Source: CAVVAL01 sp963740215 (GTDB lineage Bacteria; Actinomycetota; Actinomycetes; Mycobacteriales; Cryptosporangiaceae). From it: a stretch of 64,000 nt of DNA. The translations under genes were made by a program, and so were the position numbers. A model generated the notes under the pieces. The model ran no database searches. It saw only the letters and a list, made by a program, of their open reading frames with translations, and had not been told where the DNA came from. This document shows positions 36,863 to 46,080 of the stretch, in pieces. Numbering within the stretch: the stretch's first letter is position 1; each line of letters opens with the position of its first letter. The stretch is taken from contig CAVUDJ010000019.1 in assembly GCA_963740215.1 (NCBI GenBank), positions 2,046,001 to 2,110,000 of the forward strand, in the 5' to 3' direction.

Positions 36863-37441
36863 ATGTGGGACGCGAAGGACATCCACGCCCGACTGGCTGC
36901 TGCGCGCGCCGCCGACCGGGATCTGACACGGTTCGGAGCCAACCGCCATCGCCACCAGCTCGGCCCCGTCCTCACCGAAGCCGAGGTGACCAGGTTCGAG
37001 GCCGAACACGGTGTCACGCTGCCCACCGCCTATCGCAGTTTCCTGCTTGAAGTCGGCGACGGCGGCGCCGGCCCTTACTACGGGCTCTTCCCGCTCAACG
37101 GCGACGGTATGAGCGACCTCGAACGTGCCGAGCGTTTCCGTCCCGGCTACCTGGCCACGCCGTTCCCGCATACCAAGCCGTGGAATCCGGATAACTACGT
37201 GCCAGACGCGGACCGACCGGGGCCGCCCGGCGTGATGACCGAGGACGAATACTTCGACGAGCGGTGGACGACTGGATCGCTGGTCATAGCAGAGATCGGC
37301 TGCGGCGCGTTCCACCGACTCGTGATCACCGGCGAGGCCCGTGGCCAGGTCTGGTTCGACGACCGCGCCGCCGACAGCGGGCTCGCACCCGAAGCTGACT
37401 TTCACGACTGGTACCAGGACTGGATCAACAACGGTAAGTAA
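36863..37441 (+). CDS. SMI1/KNR4 (SUKH-1) family protein
   Basis: A 192-residue SUKH protein: VLTEAEVTRFEAEHGVTLP and AYRSFLLEVGDGGAGPYYGL form the classic SMI1/KNR4 opening; GSLVIAEIGCGAFHRLVI and GQVWFDDRAADSG form the core, ending HDWYQDWI. SUKH proteins often act as immunity proteins for polymorphic toxins, but no toxin gene is adjacent here. GGGGTGA precedes the ATG. Confidence 0.88.
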   Translation: MWDAKDIHARLAAARAADRDLTRFGANRHRHQLGPVLTEAEVTRFEAEHGVTLPTAYRSFLLEVGDGGAGPYYGLFPLNGDGMSDLERAERFRPGYLATPFPHTKPWNPDNYVPDADRPGPPGVMTEDEYFDERWTTGSLVIAEIGCGAFHRLVITGEARGQVWFDDRAADSGLAPEADFHDWYQDWINNGK

Positions 37442-37704
37442 ATGGGCGCGGTCAACCGATCTGGCCGCCCAGCAACACCGACGCCCCAACGAAGAATGTC
37501 TATCCGGAGCTGTTACGGATCATCTGACCCCCGACTGACCCCGAGCCATGCGGCCCCGACGTCGGACAGCAGCCACACTGCGATCCCAACCGACGACGAC
37601 CGACGCGATCGTGACGAGTACGACCATCAGCACGTCGGCGCGATCCGCGAGGTGGAGCGGTGGTGGCGCGGGAAGTCCGACGGCATGTTCACGTTCGCGG
37701 CCAC
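37442..37704. other. intergenic region with a protein-like fragment
   Basis: No complete gene is seen. One plus-strand frame (about 37605-37690) reads DEYDHQHVGAIREVERWWRG and SDGMFTF, which looks like real protein sequence, but I do not recognise it; it may be a relic. Confidence 0.3.
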
Positions 37705-38139
37705 TCAGTCGAGACAGAACTCGTTGCCCTCGATGTCCTGCATCACGAGGCACGACTCGTTGTAGCCATCGGCAAGCAGTAGTCGCACGCGCACCGCGCC
37801 GAGCGCGACCAGCCGTGCGCATTCGGCCTCAAGTGCCGCCAGGCGCTGTTCACCCACGAGCCCGGTGCCGACCCGCACGTCAAGATGCAGCCGATTCTTG
37901 ACGACCTTGCCTTCGGGAACGCGCTGGAAGAACAGTCGCGGGCCCACACCTGAGGGATCAATGCATGCGAACGCTGAACCCTGACGCTCAGGCGGCAGAG
38001 CGCGATCGAAATCGTCCCAAGTAGCAAACCCCTCCGGTGGCGGCGGCACGACGTACCCCAACACCTCGCACCAGAAACGAGCGACGCGCTCAGGTTCTGC
38101 GCAGTCGAAGGTGACTTGGATCTGCTTGACCGACGCCAT
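37705..38139 (-). CDS. VOC-family (glyoxalase-like) protein
   Basis: A 144-residue VOC protein: VKQIQVTFDCAEPERVARFW, the LHLDVRVG strand and the closing MQDIEGNEFCLD, with a Glu metal-ligand candidate in the last motif. Family members bind drugs or catalyse small-molecule reactions; the role is unknown. Start ATG at 38139 follows TATAGT by six bases (a -10 element directly before the start), so the mRNA is probably leaderless. Confidence 0.85.
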   Translation of the reverse strand: MASVKQIQVTFDCAEPERVARFWCEVLGYVVPPPPEGFATWDDFDRALPPERQGSAFACIDPSGVGPRLFFQRVPEGKVVKNRLHLDVRVGTGLVGEQRLAALEAECARLVALGAVRVRLLLADGYNESCLVMQDIEGNEFCLD

Positions 38140-38567
38140 CGGTCCACTATAGAGGCCCGACCCAGCCATCGCCGCGGGTCACGGTCTCGCGTGATATGGG
38201 CTGGTGACCCGCTCGGGGCCGGGTTCACCGAGGGCTGAGGAAGGACCACGAAACCTGCCTGGAACGCGCCCGCCGCAGCCCCATTGCTCCCCCTTGACGG
38301 GGTCCCAGAGACAAGCTTGTCACTCATGGCAGCCGCTCTACCCACCGGCAACCGCGACCATGCGGAGAGCAAGGAGAAAGAGAGGTGGCACTTTGCAGCG
38401 TAAGCATCACGAAGCCGCGCGGAGCGCGATCCCATCCGGCCACCGCCGGCAGGCGATCCTGAGTGGACGCGTCGATAAGTGTCGAACGCGCCTGATCCGG
38501 TAGGTGGCCGCCAAGGCGGTACGCCAGGGCGGCCGGACGCTACGGACGGGCCTTCCGGTGTGATCAA
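38140..38567. other. 428-base intergenic region
   Basis: Apart from the -10 of the VOC gene (TATAGT at 38146-38151, minus strand) I see no recognisable gene or relic here. It should contain the 3' untranslated end of rph. Confidence 0.3.
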
Positions 38568-41166
38568 TCAAGGCAGAATCTCGACGTACCCGTCGGTGCC
38601 GTGCACGCGGATCCGCTGCTTATCGGGGATCAGCCGGGTGGCATCTACCACACCGACGACGGCCGGCAATCCGTACTCCCGTGCGATCACCGCCCCGTGA
38701 GTCATCAATCCTCCGACCTCCGTCACCAAGCCTGAGACGGCGACAAAGAGGGGCGTCCAGCTGGGGTCCGTGTGTGCCGTGACGAGGATGTCGCCCGGTT
38801 CGAGATCAGCCTGTGCCATGTCCAGGATGACGCGGGCCCGCCCTTCGATGGTCCCGGCGGAGACCGGTAGGCCGACCAGCGCGCCGGTCGGCACGTCGTC
38901 GCGTCGGTACGCGCCGGCGATGACCTCGCCGTCCGATGTGAGCACTCGGGGCGGCGTGAGTGCGTGATACGACCTGAACGCGGCCTTGCGCCGGCGGATG
39001 AGCTGGTCATCCACGTGGTGCGTGCGCACGACGTCGTGAAGTTCCTGGAACGTGAGGTGGAAGATGTCCTCCTTCTCACGAAGCACGTGGGCCTGCACTA
39101 GGCGCTCGGCCTCTTTCAGCAGGGCCTGCTTGTACACGAAGTAGCGGCTGATCATGCCGTACTTCGGGTACTCCCGGTACCCGATGAAGGTCCGGACCAG
39201 GTCGATCATCCGCTTGGTCTCTTCGGCCTTCTGCTGTCCGTCCGGCAAGGCCTGCAAGCGCTCCAGCAGCTCCTGCTCCTTCTTCCACGCCTCTTGCTGG
39301 CCTTGCTCGAACCGCCGCTCGCTCGCGCCCGGCTCGAAGTTCTTGATGTTGCCGAGGATCAGGGGCACGAGCGTGGAGGGGCGTTCACTCCAACGTGGCC
39401 GCGTGATGTCGATCTCGCCGACGCAGCGCATGCCGTATTTTTCGAGCCACGCCTCGATGGCGTCCCGTGCTTCTCGCCCGCCCGCGAGCTTGGGCAGCTC
39501 GTCCAGGAAGCCCTCGTTCTCGACGTGTCGCAGGAATGCCACCACGTCCGGATGCGGGCGGATCACGTCAGCGACGTCCAGGAGCGCCAGTCCCATCTCC
39601 GACGTGACGTTGTCGGGCACGGACTGCGTGAGCTTGTCCGCCGCGTTCTTCTCGCCCAGCCACGCCTGCAACTGCTCGTTGAGCCACCACGCGGCGTCCA
39701 TCGCCGACATGAACACCTGATGGCTCTGCCGATCGAACAGGATCCGCCTCAGCTCCTGGATGTCCGCCTGGATGAAGTCGAGCAGCGCCTCCCCGGACTT
39801 CGTCCGGATGTCGCGTTCCGAGGCGGCGATTGATGCCTCGCTGCGCCCGATCAGCTCGGTGACGATAGCCGGATCGGTCTCGATCGGAGCTGGCGCGCCG
39901 CCAAACAGTGGCCTGGGGGGACCCTCGTCAGGGAGCGGCCGGATGAAGCCGTCGCGCTCGAGGATGGTCTGCAGCGCGTCCCCGAGCAGCGGGTCGGATC
40001 TCCCCACGGCCTCCAGGAGGCCGGCACGGCTCGCCAGCGAGGCCAGCCTTTGGGTGACGTCGACGAACAGGCGGCCGCCGGCCTCGGCCATGGGCGCGGG
40101 GGTCGTCATCTGCCAGAAGGAGAGCCCGAGGGGTTTCATGGGGTCGGTCATCATCTGCTGATGGCCGACGGAGATATAGACGTGGTTCTCCCGGTCGCCG
40201 GTCTCGGGGATGGGGAACAGCGTGGTGATCGGCCGGCTCTGGACGATCTGGAAGCCGTCGTCGACGAGGCACCATTCGATGTCCTGGGGGCGGCCGAAGT
40301 GCGCTTCGATCCGCCGGCCGAGCTGCGCGAGCCGTACGACCTGCGCATCCGTCAGCGCCGGCTGGTCCTGCAGCTCCGGGTCGATCGCCTGTTCCTGCGT
40401 CCCGCCCGCCGGCGAGGCGTGGATGGCGAGCTGCTTGGCGCCGACCGTCTTGGCGACGACCTCGCCGTCGCGCACCTTGAACACGTCCGCGTTCACCAGA
40501 CCGGAGACCAGGGCCTCCCCGAGGCCGAAGCTGGCCTCCACGGAGAGCGACTTTCCGGTTGCGAGTGACGGGGTCGGCCGTGAACAGGATGCCGGCCGCC
40601 TGCGGGAAGACCATCTGCTGCACGACCACGGCCATGTGGACCGTACGGTGGTCGATGCCGTTTCGCCGGCGGTAGGTCACGGCCCGCTCGGTGAAGAGCG
40701 AGGCCCAGCACCGGCTGACGTGCTGGAGGATCGCGGCTGGGCCCACGACGTTCAGGTAGGTGTCCTGCTGGCCGGCGAAGGAGGCTGTCGGCAGGTCCTC
40801 CGCCGTCGCGCTGGATCGGACGGCGTAGGCCGCTTGCTCGCCGAGCTGGGCGAGAGCGCGGGTGATCGCCGCCGCGAGATCGCCAGGAATGGCGATCCCT
40901 TCGATGGTCCGGCGGATCTCCGCGCTGAGCGTGCGGATCGCCTCCCGGTCGTCCGGGTTCAGGCGCGACAGCTGATCGAGCCGATCGTCGATCGACGGCG
41001 CTTCCGCCATGATCTGCCGGAAGGCATCCGTCGTCACGCAGAAGCCAGCCGGCACGCTGATGCCGTCGATCCGCCATAGCCCGCCCAGGTGCGCGCCCTT
41101 GCCGCCAACGACCGCGACCTGCGTCTCGTCAACCTCTTGAAGACCCAACACGTACTGCTCGGTCAT
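38568..41166 (-). CDS. rph: rifampin phosphotransferase (frame break)
   Basis: With one base skipped near 40545 this is an 865-residue protein, the size of characterised Rph enzymes. The N-terminal ATP-grasp domain (~1-320) has VVGGKGAHLGGL, YAVRSSATAEDLPTASFAGQ, TADPVTRNRKV, EASFGLGEALVSGLV and DIEWCLVDDGFQIVQSRPIT. The middle ~330-755 is the rifamycin-binding domain. The C-terminal swivel domain carries the phospho-histidine: VSGLVTEVGGLMTHGAVIAR, EYGLPAVVGV. Rph transfers the beta-phosphate of ATP to the 21-hydroxyl of rifampin, inactivating it. GGAGG lies seven bases before the ATG. A rifamycin-associated element lies upstream. As written the frame is broken. Confidence 0.9.
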
Positions 41167-41191
41167 CGCGATACCTCCGAGGCAGCCGTGC

Positions 41192-41353
41192 TCATCTCTC
41201 GTTGCCTTCCCTCCGACGAGTCGGCCGGCCGCTCCGCCGAGTCGGGTGCGCGCACACCCGCACCTCCGCGCCGAGCGCCCGCAACCGCACCCCCAGTCCC
41301 ACCAGCGGTCCGACGTCACCGCGTCCCCCGTAGGTCGACAACAACACACGCAC
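41192..41353 (-). pseudogene. 5' relic of a macrolide/rifampin-type glycosyltransferase
   Basis: From the GTG at 41353 (GGGGG upstream) the frame reads VRVLLSTYGGRGDVGPLVGL, then GVRLRALGAEVRVCA, the unmistakable first ~37 residues of GT1 natural-product glycosyltransferases, and then degenerates and stops. Rifampin glycosyltransferases (Rgt) start this way and are known to carry an upstream rifamycin-associated element. Only ~53 codons remain, 25 bases before the rph start, so a deletion has probably fused the rgt promoter to rph. Confidence 0.75.
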
Positions 41354-41412
41354 GTCGTGCCCCCATGTCTTCGGCCGTTCTGGGTCCGGCCGACGATCCT
41401 GCAGCACGACCC

Positions 41413-41431
41413 GGGTCTAGCGGCAAGCCCC
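41413..41431 (-). promoter_or_regulatory. rifamycin-associated element (RAE)
   Basis: GGGTCTAGCGGCAAGCCCC agrees at 17 of 19 positions with the rifamycin-associated element as I recall it (GGGGCTTGCGGCAAGCCCC). It lies 60 bases upstream of the glycosyltransferase relic and ~247 bases upstream of rph. The half-site nearest the upstream side is perfect. RAEs mediate rifamycin-inducible expression of resistance genes in actinomycetes. Confidence 0.75.
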
Positions 41432-41454
41432 CCAGTCCGCTATACGTTAGAAGT

Positions 41455-41478
41455 GGCAAGGAGTGAGATCTCCTTGCC
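41455..41478. promoter_or_regulatory. 9-bp inverted repeat upstream of the RAE
   Basis: GGCAAGGAG and CTCCTTGCC with a six-base spacer, 24 bases beyond the RAE. It repeats the GGCAAG/CTTGCC core of the RAE half-sites, so it may be a second control site or a terminator of a lost gene. Confidence 0.4.
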
Positions 41479-41938
41479 TTGCGTTTTCGCGCGTCCGCTG
41501 CGGACCGACATCCTCCTCGTGAAACCCTGGGGGCCGCCAGCGGTCGGTTGAGTTTCGGCCGGCTTCTGTGCGCGGCCCTTCGCGAGCTCGCGCCCAGCCC
41601 GGGCCGGCCGCCCGGGAGCGGAGCGGCACGGGCGAGCCGGCCGAACCTTCTGGCGGCGGGCGCGGCGGCCCGGCAGGGCCGCCCTTGAAGACGTAGAGAA
41701 CCTTGTCAGACGGCGCGCCGTGGATGGTTGTCCGGTCTCAGGACCTCAGTGACATATCAGCTTCAGGTCCTGCGTGACGGTCACGGGTCGCCCGAATGAC
41801 AGCTCGTGACCGTCCGATTCGTTCGACCGCGAATCCTGACCATGACCCCGATCCTCAAGCGGGAGCGCGACATCGTCCGCTCGTGCCGAGATCAGTACGG
41901 CTGATTTGATGCGCCAGACTGTCGCTAGCATCGCCGGC
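41479..41938. other. 460-base region without a recognised gene
   Basis: It contains GC-rich palindromic stretches around 41560-41690 and no convincing gene. A minus-strand frame ending GRPVTVTQDLKLICH near 41746 looks like a protein tail but I do not recognise it. A TAGCAT at 41926-41931, seven bases before the next ATG, may be a leaderless promoter -10. Confidence 0.3.
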
Positions 41939-42670
41939 ATGGCAACGCGGCTTGTTCAAATCAACATGAAGGCTCAGGACGACGCCGCGCTGGGCGGTTT
42001 CTGGGCGGAGGCGCTCGGCTGGAGAGTCTCCAGCGAAGGACCCGGCGTGACCAACCTCGAACCCGATGGCTTCGCCTACCCTGACCCCGTCGCCGTCTGC
42101 CTAGACCTCATTGCCTCCCCGGAACCCAAGACGGTGAAGAACCGCGTGCACGTCGACCTCGCCACCACCTCGGCGGCCCATCAGGCGGAGCTGGTCGCGC
42201 GCCTGAAGGATCTCGGCGCAACACCCGCCGACGTAGGCCAGGGCGACGTCCCGTGGACGGTTATGGCCGACCCAGAGGGCAACGAGTTCTGCGTGCTGGA
42301 CTCGCTCTACCGAGATACCGGACCGATCGCGACGGTAGTGGTCGACTGCGCGGATCCGCGTGCCATGGCCCGCTTCTGGGGCAAGGCCATGGACTGGACC
42401 CTGCACAAGGTGACCGATCACAACGCGGTACTGCGCTCCGCCAAGGGCGTCGGCCCATATCTGCAGTTCCTCCGTACACCCGACGTGAAGACCGTGTGGA
42501 ACCGCGTCCACCTCGACGTCCGCCCATACCCAGGTGACGATCTAGAGGCCGAGGCGGCCAGACTGCGGACTCTCGGCGCTACCGCCATCGACCTAGGCCA
42601 GAGCGATGTCCCGTGGACGGTCCTCGCCGACCCGGAAGGCAACGAGTTCTGCCTCCTCGCCCCAGGTTGA
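41939..42670 (+). CDS. tandem VOC-domain (glyoxalase-like) protein
   Basis: A 243-residue protein of two homologous VOC modules. Each ends with the same block (QGDVPWTVMADPEGNEFCVL and QSDVPWTVLADPEGNEFCLL) and each has a 'KNRVHVDLA'/'WNRVHLDVR' strand, evidence for an internal duplication. Cytoplasmic; ligand unknown. No ribosome site precedes the ATG, which follows a TAGCAT by seven bases, so leaderless translation is likely. Confidence 0.85.
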   Translation: MATRLVQINMKAQDDAALGGFWAEALGWRVSSEGPGVTNLEPDGFAYPDPVAVCLDLIASPEPKTVKNRVHVDLATTSAAHQAELVARLKDLGATPADVGQGDVPWTVMADPEGNEFCVLDSLYRDTGPIATVVVDCADPRAMARFWGKAMDWTLHKVTDHNAVLRSAKGVGPYLQFLRTPDVKTVWNRVHLDVRPYPGDDLEAEAARLRTLGATAIDLGQSDVPWTVLADPEGNEFCLLAPG

Positions 42671-43173
42671 CCCAAACCCTCTTCATCCGCTGACCACGGC
42701 CACGAGTCCGGATTTTGCCACGCGCCCCTGGCCGGCATTGCCTACGAGCAACTCGGCACGTCCGGATCTGCCGCTGGTGGCGCTCCCTACCAACGTCGCT
42801 GCGAGCAGGCCCCGACGGCGTCCGGACCTACGTGTACAGGATGTGTGAGGGGATCGTAGGGCCACGGCGCACAACGCCGGAACGCTCGCGTGCTGCCGCG
42901 CCGGAAGGCGAGGGCGAGGCCGAAGGACGCTTCGAGTGCCGATGGCAGCGTCGCCGACTCCCGGACGCGATTCGCGAGCTCGTGCCCGACGACCAGCGGT
43001 TGCGAAACGACATCTGCTGGTCGGTGTTTGACTGCTGAGCGGACGAGGGCTGCGAGCCCACCCAGCACGCATCCGCTGCAGCCGCCGTCCGCGCGTCACG
43101 ACGTGCGACGCTCGCGGGCCAGTGCCGCCTGCGGTCGTGCCGATGAGCGAGCATGGACGCTTGCCGACTCAGC
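42671..43173. other. 503-base region without a recognised gene
   Basis: Open frames exist on both strands but none gives a recognisable protein or a ribosome site. Probably non-coding or heavily decayed. Confidence 0.3.
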
Positions 43174-43782
43174 TCACGCTTGGGTTGCGATTGCCGCGAT
43201 GGCGGCGTGCGGCCGATGAGTGCCTTCGCTGGGCCGCTTCAGGCGCTCGACTTCCGTGAAACCGGCTCGCGTCAGTCGCTCCGAGAGCTCGTCGACGGGC
43301 CAGCGATAGGCGGTCACGACTTTGTGGTCGAAGGCGGCGACCTCGTCACCGTCGAAGAGACCGAGCACTACCATGCCGGCCGGGGCCACAGCTCGCCGGA
43401 ACTCAGCGAGCACGCCGTCGAGATCTTGCGGCGGTAGATGGATCAACGAGTACCAGGCCAGGATGCCGGCGATGGAGTGGTTGGCAACGTCGAGGTTCTC
43501 TATCGCCCCGAGTTGGTACCTACCGCTCGGGTGGGCCGCCTGCGCATGGGCGATGAACTCGGGGACCATGTCGATTCCCGTTGCGTCGACGCCCAGCGAG
43601 CGAAGATACCCGGTGATATGGCCAGGCCCGCAGCCCAGATCGAGCACCGTGCCAGGTCGGCCCGCTAGATGTCGGCCGATGAAGGCGAGGTCGTCGGCGT
43701 GTACCTGCTGGCTTGTGCCGAAGAGCCCGATGTAGAGCTCTGCGACGGACGCATAAGCCTGCCGGACCTGCTCCATGTCCAT
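43174..43782 (-). CDS. class I SAM-dependent methyltransferase
   Basis: A 202-residue methyltransferase: motif I VLDLGCGPGHITGYL, acidic loop ATGIDMVPEFIAHA, motif IV GILAWYSLIHLPP and a post-motif APAGMVVLGLFDG. Substrate unknown. ATG 43782 lies six bases after TATAGT, the same leaderless arrangement as the VOC gene at 38139. Confidence 0.88.
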   Translation of the reverse strand: MDMEQVRQAYASVAELYIGLFGTSQQVHADDLAFIGRHLAGRPGTVLDLGCGPGHITGYLRSLGVDATGIDMVPEFIAHAQAAHPSGRYQLGAIENLDVANHSIAGILAWYSLIHLPPQDLDGVLAEFRRAVAPAGMVVLGLFDGDEVAAFDHKVVTAYRWPVDELSERLTRAGFTEVERLKRPSEGTHRPHAAIAAIATQA

Positions 43783-43956
43783 CGCGTGACTATATGAGCT
43801 GTCGGATTTGGCAGAGCATGCCCGGGACCAGCGCGGGAAGCACGTCGATTCTTGCGGTGCCCGCATCGGCGATCCGAGCGCCACGTCCGGCTCCGCCGAC
43901 GAGAGGGTAGCTCGGAGCTGCACATACAGCACGGACACTGTCTGGCGTGGCCTCGA

Positions 43957-44262
43957 TCAAAGTGTGGCGAGCTTGGCGATCATGCGTCCCATGTGGGGGT
44001 CAAGCGTCTTCGGATCAGCGTCGCTGACTTCCTTGGGGGTCCACCATCGGATCCCGCGGAACTCGCGCAGGTCGGGAGTGAATACCTGATCGCGACTACT
44101 GGCCAGAACGAACCACAGGCTCACATCGGAGTGGCGCTGCTCCAACATGCCGACAGTGTCCGTGACGGTGAGGAAGAGCGGGCGTTCACGAAGTTGGGGG
44201 AGGAACACGGCCGGGACACCAAGTTCCTCCGTTACCTCGCGTCGCGCGGTCTGCCCCGCAAC
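43957..44262 (-). pseudogene. Nudix hydrolase, 5'-truncated
   Basis: About 100 residues of a Nudix protein remain, starting inside the Nudix box (TARREVTEELGV) and continuing FLTVTDTVGMLEQRHSDVSL, GIRWWTPKEVS to the end. The first half of the box (G-x5-E) and the N-terminal strands are missing because the sequence changes at ~44255-44262 into the truncated hydrolase on the other strand. Inactive as it stands. Confidence 0.75.
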
Positions 44263-44887
44263 GCTCGACCATCTCAGCGAGGTGGTCGAGAGCCTGGACA
44301 GTCCGCCGATCATCATGGGCCACTCCTTCGGCGGGACCTTCACCCAACTCCTGGTCAACCGCGGGTTGGGCGCCGCCGCGGTGACGATCGACTCGGCGCC
44401 GCCCGAGGGCGTGCGGGTGAACGCGCCGTCCCAGATCAAGTCCCTGTTCCCGATCCTCAAGAACCCGGCCAACCGGCACCGCGCGGTGGGCTTCACCAAG
44501 GAGCAGTTCCACTATGCGTTCACCAACACGGTCAGCCGGGAGGAATCCGACGCGGCCTACGACCTCCTCCACATCCCGGCGCCCGGCAACTGGGTGTGGG
44601 CCTACGGCCTGATAGCCAACTGGAAGCCGGGCCACCAGGAGACCTGGGTCGACTACGACCTGGACGACCGTGCTCCGCTGCTGTTCATCATCGGCGGCAA
44701 AGACCACCTGATGCCGCCCTCGGTGATCCGCTCGAACGCGAAGAAATACCGCAACTCCGAGGCGACGACTGAGACCTACGAGTTTCCGGACCGCTCACAC
44801 TTCACCGGTGTCGAGCCTGGCTGGGAGCAGGTGGCCGACTACGCGCTCGAGTGGGCGACGAGCCACGCGCGAGAGCGGCAGGGCTGA
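44256..44887 (+). pseudogene. alpha/beta hydrolase, 5'-truncated
   Basis: About 210 residues of an alpha/beta hydrolase remain: LDHLSEVVESLDSPPIIMGH, nucleophile elbow GHSFGG (Ser), the acid region LLFIIGGKDHLMPPSV and the His in FPDRSHFTGVEPGWEQ. The N-terminal oxyanion HG motif and start codon are lacking; the sequence begins at the same junction where the divergent Nudix gene loses its 5' end. No start or promoter fits, so it is probably silent. Confidence 0.78.
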
Positions 44888-45208
44888 CCCAAGCGCATAC
44901 AGCAGCAGGGTGGCGCGTCCGGCAAGCGCCGTGCCCGCACCTGCACAGGCGGGGATGCCAAGCATTGCGGGTGCCGCTCGCTCAGGCTTGGCGCGTCGAC
45001 TCCTTCGTGGCATCAGGTGCGTGCGGGCTCTCGGAGACGCGTTCGGCGGTCCGGGCGCCCCGGTGTCGGGTGTACGTAGGGGGTTCCCTTCCGTACGCAG
45101 CATCCGCTTGGCGTGGTGGTCAACCGGCCCTCGGTGTGGCCTGACCGATGATTTTTCCGCGCCGTGCTGGTCTGTACGCCGAATACCGACTCACGGGAGG
45201 CTGACGCC
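44888..45208. other. 321-base intergenic region
   Basis: Nothing recognisable except the ribosome site GGGAGG (45195-45200) of the next gene. Confidence 0.35.
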
Positions 45209-45772
45209 ATGCGGAAACTGACCTTTGCCATGAACCTGACCCTGGACGGCTACATCGCCGCGCCCGGCGACGACATCGGCTGGAGCGTGCCGAGCGACGA
45301 GCTGTTCCAGTGGTGGTCCGACCGGGTGGGGGCGACCGGCCTGGCGCTGTATGGGCGCAAACTGTGGGAGACGATGAGTTCCCACTGGCCGACCGCCGAC
45401 CAGCAGCCCGGCGCCACACCGGCGGAGATCGAGTTCGCCCGCCGCTGGCGGGATATGCCGAAGGTGGTGTTCTCCTCCACGATCAGCACGGTCGACTGGA
45501 ACACCCGCCTGGTCACCGGCGACGCGGTCACCGAGATCACCCGGCTCAAGGCCGAGGATGGCGGCCCCATGGACATCGGCGGCGCCACACTCGCCGCAGC
45601 GGCGATGCGGGCCGGGCTGATCGACGAGTACGTGCTGGCCACCGCACCGGTCTTGGTGGGCAGCGGCACGCCGTTCTTTACGGCCCTGGACAACTGGGTG
45701 AACCTGACCCTGGTGGAGACCCGGACGTTTCCCGACGGCGTGCTCCTGACCAGGTACGAGACCAGGCGCTGA
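45209..45772 (+). CDS. dihydrofolate-reductase-family (RibD C-terminal) protein
   Basis: A 187-residue protein of the RibD_C/DHFR-like family: RKLTFAMNLTLDGYIAAPGD, LYGRKLWETMSSHW, KVVFSSTISTVDWNTRLV, MDIGGATLAAAAMRAGLIDE and a final TFPDGVLLTRYE. These are NADPH-binding reductases of unknown substrate, common as stress or accessory genes. ATG with GGGAGG nine bases upstream. Confidence 0.9.
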   Translation: MRKLTFAMNLTLDGYIAAPGDDIGWSVPSDELFQWWSDRVGATGLALYGRKLWETMSSHWPTADQQPGATPAEIEFARRWRDMPKVVFSSTISTVDWNTRLVTGDAVTEITRLKAEDGGPMDIGGATLAAAAMRAGLIDEYVLATAPVLVGSGTPFFTALDNWVNLTLVETRTFPDGVLLTRYETRR

Positions 45773-45956
45773 GTGCCCGACGTCGGATCGGCGCGGGCTT
45801 CGGGCCGCCCAAGGATCTCGTGGCGCTGTGTTCCGAGGCGATTGTGATACCCCCGCCGGATCACATGGGGAAGCTCGATGACCACCTTCGCTGAGGCCGT
45901 TGCTACACCCGTTGCTACATCGGCGGCTGGAGCGGCCTCGTCCGCGAGAGTTTGGC

Positions 45957-46031
45957 TGGTGGGCGCAGCTGGGTTCGAACCAGCGACCCCTCGCTTGTAA
46001 GGCGAGTGCTCTTCCGCTGAGCTATGCGCCC
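45957..46031 (-). tRNA. tRNA-Val (anticodon UAC), CCA encoded
   Basis: On the minus strand the cloverleaf is complete: acceptor GGGCGCA/TGCGCCC, D arm AGCTCAGCGGAAGAGC, anticodon stem CTCGC/GCGAG with loop CTTACAA (anticodon TAC, reads GUA), and T arm with GGTTCGAACC. The CCA end is encoded at 45957-45959. The 3' end faces the mosaic region to the left, the side on which an integrating element would insert. Confidence 0.95.
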
Positions 46032-46080
46032 TCGACGGACTCAGGGTACCGGTCGGCATCCCTGGGTCCGCCAAGCATTA

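Noticed and set aside
42671..43173. A possible small gene in the 503-base gap
   Set aside because: Frames on both strands lack a start with a ribosome site, codon pattern or any recognisable motif.
45773..45956. A tyrosine-integrase tail next to tRNA-Val
   Set aside because: Short frames run into the tRNA, but no integrase motif (R-HxxR-Y) is visible in the window.
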